Below, in pieces: positions 7,899 to 10,553 of a stretch of 10,553 nt of DNA (the first letter of the stretch is position 1; each line of letters begins with the position of its first letter). Below the pieces are notes generated by a model. It searched no databases and was not told where the DNA came from. It saw only the letters and a program-made list of their open reading frames with translations. This DNA comes from Bryobacterales bacterium. GTDB lineage: Bacteria; Acidobacteriota; Terriglobia; Bryobacterales; Bryobacteraceae. The stretch covers positions 1 to 10,553 of the forward strand of contig JADYZL010000447.1 of the NCBI GenBank assembly GCA_020853155.1, written 5' to 3'. Made by a program: the position numbers and the translations under genes.

Positions 7899-8498
7899 TT
7901 ATTGAATCGTGCTCGCGCCCTGAATGCCCATGTCCGAAGTGGCAATGTTCTTGTTCGTGTAGTTGTCCAGATTGATGACAGCGGTGTACTTCGATTGCGC
8001 GAAGATTTCCGAATGGCTCGCCGCGATGATCTTGAACTTGCGCAGATCGGCCAGTTCCAGCATCATCTTGAGCACGCGGCGCTGGTTGGAGGGGGAAAGC
8101 GCCATTTCCGGTTCATCGAGCAGCAGAATCGTGCCGTCCGGGAAGCTCGGGAAGGTCTGGTTGAACATCGAGAGCATCACTTGGCCGTGGCTCGCCATCT
8201 GCAGGAATTCGAGCATCTCCGGTTGATCTTCAAACAATTCGAGATGCGTACGGGGGTTGTGCGCTTCGGCGTCGAAAAGGAAGACGTTCCCGGTATCCAC
8301 GTCCTGTTTGTCGAGTTTGTAGACAAAGCCGTCCGCCTTTTCGCCTTTCAGCGCGAGGTGAATCGAATGCAGCAAGGTGGACTTGCCGCTTCCGTTTTCG
8401 CCCTGAATGAGCGTCACGGGGGGGCGCAAATCCACGACGATCGGCATGTGGAAGTTCAAATTCACCAAAATGGGATGAGCGAGGATTTTTAGAAACAT
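7899..8498 (-). CDS. Compact ABC/SMC-like AAA ATPase (predicted ATPase, COG3910-like)
   Basis: This cytoplasmic ATPase of 199 residues has the RecF/SMC/ABC-type nucleotide-binding fold. Visible motifs in order: Walker A GENGSGKST (33-41), a signature-like SHGQ (103-106), Walker B ILLLDEPE (124-131), D-loop ALSPSNQ (133-139) and the switch His in AASHSEIF (H162). All catalytic elements of a dimerising ABC-type head are present, but only about 60 residues separate Walker A from the signature, so there is no coiled-coil or large insertion and the protein is shorter than typical relatives. The ATG at 8498 is chosen because MFLKILAHP starts the first beta strand. The frame stays open upstream to 8714, but that part is antisense to the aminotransferase and low-complexity in composition. 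Only a weak GGGAA precedes the start. No partner gene suggests a defence or repair role; function unknown. Confidence 0.82.
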   Translation of the reverse strand: MFLKILAHPILVNLNFHMPIVVDLRPPVTLIQGENGSGKSTLLHSIHLALKGEKADGFVYKLDKQDVDTGNVFLFDAEAHNPRTHLELFEDQPEMLEFLQMASHGQVMLSMFNQTFPSFPDGTILLLDEPEMALSPSNQRRVLKMMLELADLRKFKIIAASHSEIFAQSKYTAVINLDNYTNKNIATSDMGIQGASTIQ

Positions 8499-9810
8499 GA
8501 TTCCCGATCCGGGCACGCAGGACGCAGCGAGTAACGCCCGCGAGCCACAAAAGTCTATAGATGATCGCCAGGGCGGGGAGTTCCAACTCTTTCCCAACCG
8601 CCGCGTTTCGTGGGCGGGCACGTCCAATGCGACGCCGAATGCATGGGCTGAACTTGCCGCCACGCGCCGCGCCAGCGGCCTCCCCTTACAGGATCTCACG
8701 ATCTCGAACCCCACCCTCGCGGGCTTTGGTGACGCGGAACTCCCACTGCACCTCGCGTTCGCCTCCGCGCCATCTTTCGTCTATAGCCCAGATCCTCAGG
8801 GAACCCTCGCTGCACGGGAAGCGATCGCGGCCTGGTATGCCGATCGAACGCCCCGGGCGCCTTCCATCCGGCTCCCACCGGAGCGGATTCTGCTGACGGC
8901 ATCGAGCAGCGAATCCTATGCCTTCCTCTTCCAGGCTCTTTGTGAGCCCGGCGATGAGGTGCTCGCTCCGTTCCCTTCCTATCCCTTATTTGAGTACCTC
9001 GCCGGGCTTAGCGGCATTCGCCTCGCCTCCTTCCGCCTTTGGTATCACGAGGGGTGGGAGATTGACTTCGATTCACTGAAGCGGACTATCACTCCGCGGA
9101 CCCGCGCCATTGTTGTGGTGAATCCGAACAACCCCACCGGTAGTTATCTAAAGGAATCTGAGAAGCGGCAACTGCTCGAGATTTGTGCCGCATACCGTCT
9201 GGCGCTCATCGCGGATGAGGTCTTTGAGGAATTCCCGCTCGAAGCGGCGGTGGATGAGCGAGTTTCGTTCGCATCATCGCAACGGCAAGCGCTCTGTATT
9301 TCCCTGGGTGGGCTTTCGAAGTCCGCCGGACTGCCTCAAATGAAACTGGGCTGGATGATTCTCAACGGACCGGATGCGGCGGTGAACGCACTGCGGGAGC
9401 GCTTGCTCCTGGTGGCCGATACGTACCTTTCCGTCTCCACCCCGGTGCAGGCCGCGCTACCTGGGTTGCTTGGCTTCGGGCGCGCCGTAGGGGGAGCGAT
9501 TCGTTCCCGGCTGGAAGCGAACCTATCCCTGCTCAAAGAGGCCGCCGCCTCCGCTCCGCATCTCGATCTGCTTCCCGTGGGGGGAGGGTGGAGCGCGGTG
9601 CTTCGCCTTCCCGCCATTCTGCCGGATACCCAATGGTGCGCCGGTCTGATTCAGGAAGCGGGCGTTCTTGTGCACCCCGGCTACCTCTACGATTTTGAAG
9701 AAGAGGCGAGGCTCGTCGTCAGCCTGCTCGCGAACCCCGCGAACTTTGAGCCAGGCGTGGAGCAACTCCGCGCACACGTGGAACGCACCGTGCGTCGAAT
9801 GGTTCCATAG
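8497..9810 (+). CDS. Class I/II PLP-dependent aminotransferase
   Basis: This cytoplasmic fold-type I aminotransferase of 437 residues is expected to transfer an amino group between an amino acid and a 2-oxo acid using pyridoxal phosphate. Motifs: LQDLTISNPTLAGF (65-78), YSPDPQGTLAAREAI (96-110), LTASSSESYAFLFQAL (133-148) for the phosphate-binding turn, NPNNPTG (209-215), IADEVF with the pyridine-contacting Asp (D240), the Schiff-base lysine in GLSKSAGLPQMKLGW (K275), and ARLVVSLLANP near 405-415 with the substrate-carboxylate Arg. Substrate cannot be assigned; aspartate or alanine type enzymes are the nearest guess. No in-frame ATG, GTG or TTG lies between 8497 and the conserved FPNRRVSW region, so the ATG at 8497 is effectively forced, giving a roughly 30-residue extension. 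GAGGA (8481-8485) sits 11 nt upstream, inside the divergent ATPase gene. Confidence 0.92.
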   Translation: MIPDPGTQDAASNAREPQKSIDDRQGGEFQLFPNRRVSWAGTSNATPNAWAELAATRRASGLPLQDLTISNPTLAGFGDAELPLHLAFASAPSFVYSPDPQGTLAAREAIAAWYADRTPRAPSIRLPPERILLTASSSESYAFLFQALCEPGDEVLAPFPSYPLFEYLAGLSGIRLASFRLWYHEGWEIDFDSLKRTITPRTRAIVVVNPNNPTGSYLKESEKRQLLEICAAYRLALIADEVFEEFPLEAAVDERVSFASSQRQALCISLGGLSKSAGLPQMKLGWMILNGPDAAVNALRERLLLVADTYLSVSTPVQAALPGLLGFGRAVGGAIRSRLEANLSLLKEAAASAPHLDLLPVGGGWSAVLRLPAILPDTQWCAGLIQEAGVLVHPGYLYDFEEEARLVVSLLANPANFEPGVEQLRAHVERTVRRMVP

Positions 9811-9837
9811 CCTGCCCGGGACATCTCTCCAGGGCTA
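9808..9837. terminator. Weak inverted repeat between convergent stop codons
   Basis: TAGCCTG (9808-9814) can pair with CAGGGCTA (9830-9837) with one bulged base and a 15-nt loop. The two arms contain the TAG stops of the aminotransferase (plus) and the RRM gene (minus), so a short hairpin could form at the end of either transcript. There is no U-tract on either side, so this is at best a weak bidirectional terminator. Confidence 0.25.
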
Positions 9838-10143
9838 CCAGCGTTCACCTTCGCGCCTGCCGCCGCCGCGATAGCCACCGCCAGCGCCTCCTTCGGTTCG
9901 CGGACGCGCCTCATTGATTACCAGCGCGCGGCCCATCATCTCCCGCCCGTTACATGCGTTGATGGCTTCCTCGGCTACGGCGCGATCCGCGATTTCCGCG
10001 AAGCCAAAACCGCGGGATTCTCCGGACGTCCGGTCTCGCACCACGCTGGCCTGTTCCGCCTGATAGCCAGCCTCGGCAAACCAGTTCAGGATGTCCTCTT
10101 CCATCGCACGGAAGGGTAAATTGCCCACATACAGTCTAACCAT
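9835..10143 (-). CDS. RRM-domain RNA-binding protein with Gly/Arg-rich tail
   Basis: This protein of 102 residues carries one RNA recognition motif: RNP2 as LYVGNL (4-9) and RNP1 as SRGFGFAEI (about 44-52) with the RNA-stacking aromatic positions kept, followed by a short tail rich in Gly and Arg (GGAGGGYRGGGRREGERW). Small bacterial RRM proteins of this build occur in cyanobacteria, acidobacteria and planctomycetes. Some are induced by cold or stress and act on single-stranded RNA, but no specific target can be read here. The ATG at 10143 is supported by a strong GAAGGAG (10151-10157) 7 nt upstream, and the protein begins directly on beta strand 1. The gene stands alone and converges on the aminotransferase with a 24-bp gap. 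A promoter about 200 nt upstream implies a long 5' leader. Confidence 0.95.
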   Translation of the reverse strand: MVRLYVGNLPFRAMEEDILNWFAEAGYQAEQASVVRDRTSGESRGFGFAEIADRAVAEEAINACNGREMMGRALVINEARPRTEGGAGGGYRGGGRREGERW

Positions 10144-10343
10144 TCAATCGCTCCTTCAATGCCGTTCCGTCTTTACGGCGGGAAATGCATCGACAACCTG
10201 GATCACACTCGGCGCCTCGCGCATGACATTGTTCTCAAATAAGCACCCAATGGGGATCGTGTTCGGAAATTGTGCCGAAGCGTCTGGCGCGATCTGGTTG
10301 GTAGTAAACCTTTCTAGCGGAAAAACAAGAACCGGCTGGATCA

Positions 10344-10372
10344 AGAATAGCTTTAACTTGAACAAAACTCAA
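10344..10372 (-). promoter_or_regulatory. Sigma-70-type promoter for the RRM gene
   Basis: Read on the minus strand, TTGAGT (10372-10367) is followed after exactly 17 bp by TATTCT (10349-10344); each hexamer matches four of six consensus positions and the surroundings are locally A/T-rich. Transcription would begin near 10337, giving a leader of about 195 nt before the start codon at 10143. Confidence 0.5.
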
Positions 10373-10394
10373 CGAAAAATTGCGGTCTCCAGGG

Positions 10395-10408
10395 CGCGCC
10401 CGGGCGCG
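10395..10408. repeat. Perfect 14-bp GC palindrome upstream of the RRM promoter
   Basis: CGCGCCCGGGCGCG is its own reverse complement. It overlaps a second perfect palindrome, GGGCGCGCCC (10392-10401). Its centre is about 30 bp upstream of the -35 hexamer, a position suited to an activator or repressor dimer. In a GC-rich genome such a site may also arise by chance. Confidence 0.35.
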
Positions 10409-10437
10409 TGGAAGCCAACCGGCGAATCGACGCAAAT

Positions 10438-10483
10438 CGGCGGGACGACGGGCGCACTCCTCCCCTTGAAGCGCTGCCCGCCG
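10438..10483 (-). terminator. GC-rich inverted repeat downstream of the possible right-edge gene
   Basis: CGGCGGG (10438-10444) pairs perfectly with CCCGCCG (10477-10483). Inside the loop, GGGCGC (10450-10455) and GCGC (10471-10474) could extend the structure. It lies just after the possible stop codon at 10492-10494 on the minus strand and could end that transcript before the RRM promoter, but only ATTT follows it rather than a real U-tract. Confidence 0.25.
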
Positions 10484-10491
10484 GTCTTGCA

Positions 10492-10553
10492 CTAAAACGC
10501 CCGGGTTCGGCTATTGGATGTCCCCACGCTGTTTGTGAGCGTGACCGTTACCG
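10492..10553 (-). CDS. Possible C-terminal end of an unidentified, perhaps secreted, protein (partial)
   Basis: From the right edge on the minus strand one frame reads VTVTLTNSVGTSNSRTRAF and then TAG (10494-10492). The alternating V/T pattern followed by a Gly/Ser/Asn turn resembles the last strands of Ig-like or C-terminal sorting domains common in acidobacterial secreted proteins. Only 19 residues are visible, so this is a suggestion and could equally be non-coding sequence. Confidence 0.3.
   Translation of the reverse strand, partial: VTVTLTNSVGTSNSRTRAF

Larger units (their letters stand above)
10144..10491 (-). other. Non-coding leader and upstream region of the RRM gene
   Basis: I see no convincing gene in these 348 bp. 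Short open frames exist on both strands, but none has a recognisable product or a Shine-Dalgarno. Positions 10144-10337 are the likely transcribed leader, less GC-rich than the flanking genes. Upstream are the promoter (10344-10372), a 14-bp perfect GC palindrome (10395-10408) and a longer GC inverted repeat (10438-10483). Confidence 0.55.

Noticed and set aside
7887..7919. Inverted repeat GGCGCG/CGCGCC between the DUF1501 and ATPase genes
   Set aside because: Only a 6-bp stem with a loop over 20 nt and no T-tract; too weak to call a terminator.
8499..8714. N-terminal extension of the ATPase upstream of 8498
   Set aside because: It would be antisense to the conserved aminotransferase N-terminus and adds no conserved residues; the first ATPase beta strand starts at the 8498 ATG.
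10156..10365. Minus-strand open frame of 69 codons upstream of the RRM gene
   Set aside because: It would begin at a TTG inside the predicted promoter, has no ribosome-binding site and no recognisable product.

Overview
The window is about 60% GC, densely coded and apparently chromosomal. It suggests a soil- or sediment-type Acidobacteriota of the Bryobacter/Solibacter kind. The evidence is a PSCyt1/DUF1549/DUF1553 cytochrome paired with a Tat-exported DUF1501 protein, a secreted NIPSNAP protein, a sigma-54 activator and a bacterial RRM protein. Planctomycetota or Verrucomicrobiota remain possible because the DUF1549/DUF1553/DUF1501 families are also abundant there. I see no rRNA, tRNA, CRISPR array, insertion sequence or phage gene.

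Layout. (1) 1-760, minus: the N-terminal 253 residues of a sigma-54-dependent activator, cut by the window edge, with what looks like a degenerate receiver domain before an intact AAA+ core. (2) 930-2897, minus: a probable two-gene operon, a secreted NIPSNAP-family protein followed by a POT/PTR2 proton-coupled peptide transporter. (3) 2898-3128: a divergent control region holding a TTGCTC-N17-TATAAT promoter facing right and a 16-bp near-perfect direct repeat at a 20-bp period in the expected 5' leader. (4) 3129-7882, plus: a translationally coupled pair (ATGA overlap). The first gene is a 1052-residue Sec-exported protein with two CxxCH haem c motifs, DUF1549, a LamG-like domain and DUF1553. 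The second is a Tat-exported DUF1501 protein. (5) 7899-8498, minus: a compact ABC/SMC-type ATPase. (6) 8497-9810, plus: a class I/II PLP aminotransferase whose ATG overlaps the ATPase ATG within one CATG. (7) 9835-10143, minus: an RRM RNA-binding protein with a Gly/Arg-rich tail, apparently transcribed from a promoter about 200 nt upstream through a long leader. (8) 10492-10553, minus: possibly the C-terminal end of another, probably secreted, protein.

How they may fit together. Region (4) is one functional unit: a haem-bearing, glycan-binding-like envelope protein and an alkaline-phosphatase-fold-like partner exported by a different route. The biochemical role of these families is not settled. 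The secreted NIPSNAP protein and peptide transporter share its divergent control region, so an envelope or nutrient-scavenging programme is plausible, but that is inference. The ATPase, aminotransferase and RRM genes look like separate housekeeping or accessory units. I do not see a defence island or a clearly new multi-gene system. The most unusual points are the pseudo-receiver activator, the leader repeat, the Sec/Tat split of the coupled pair and the CATG start overlap.
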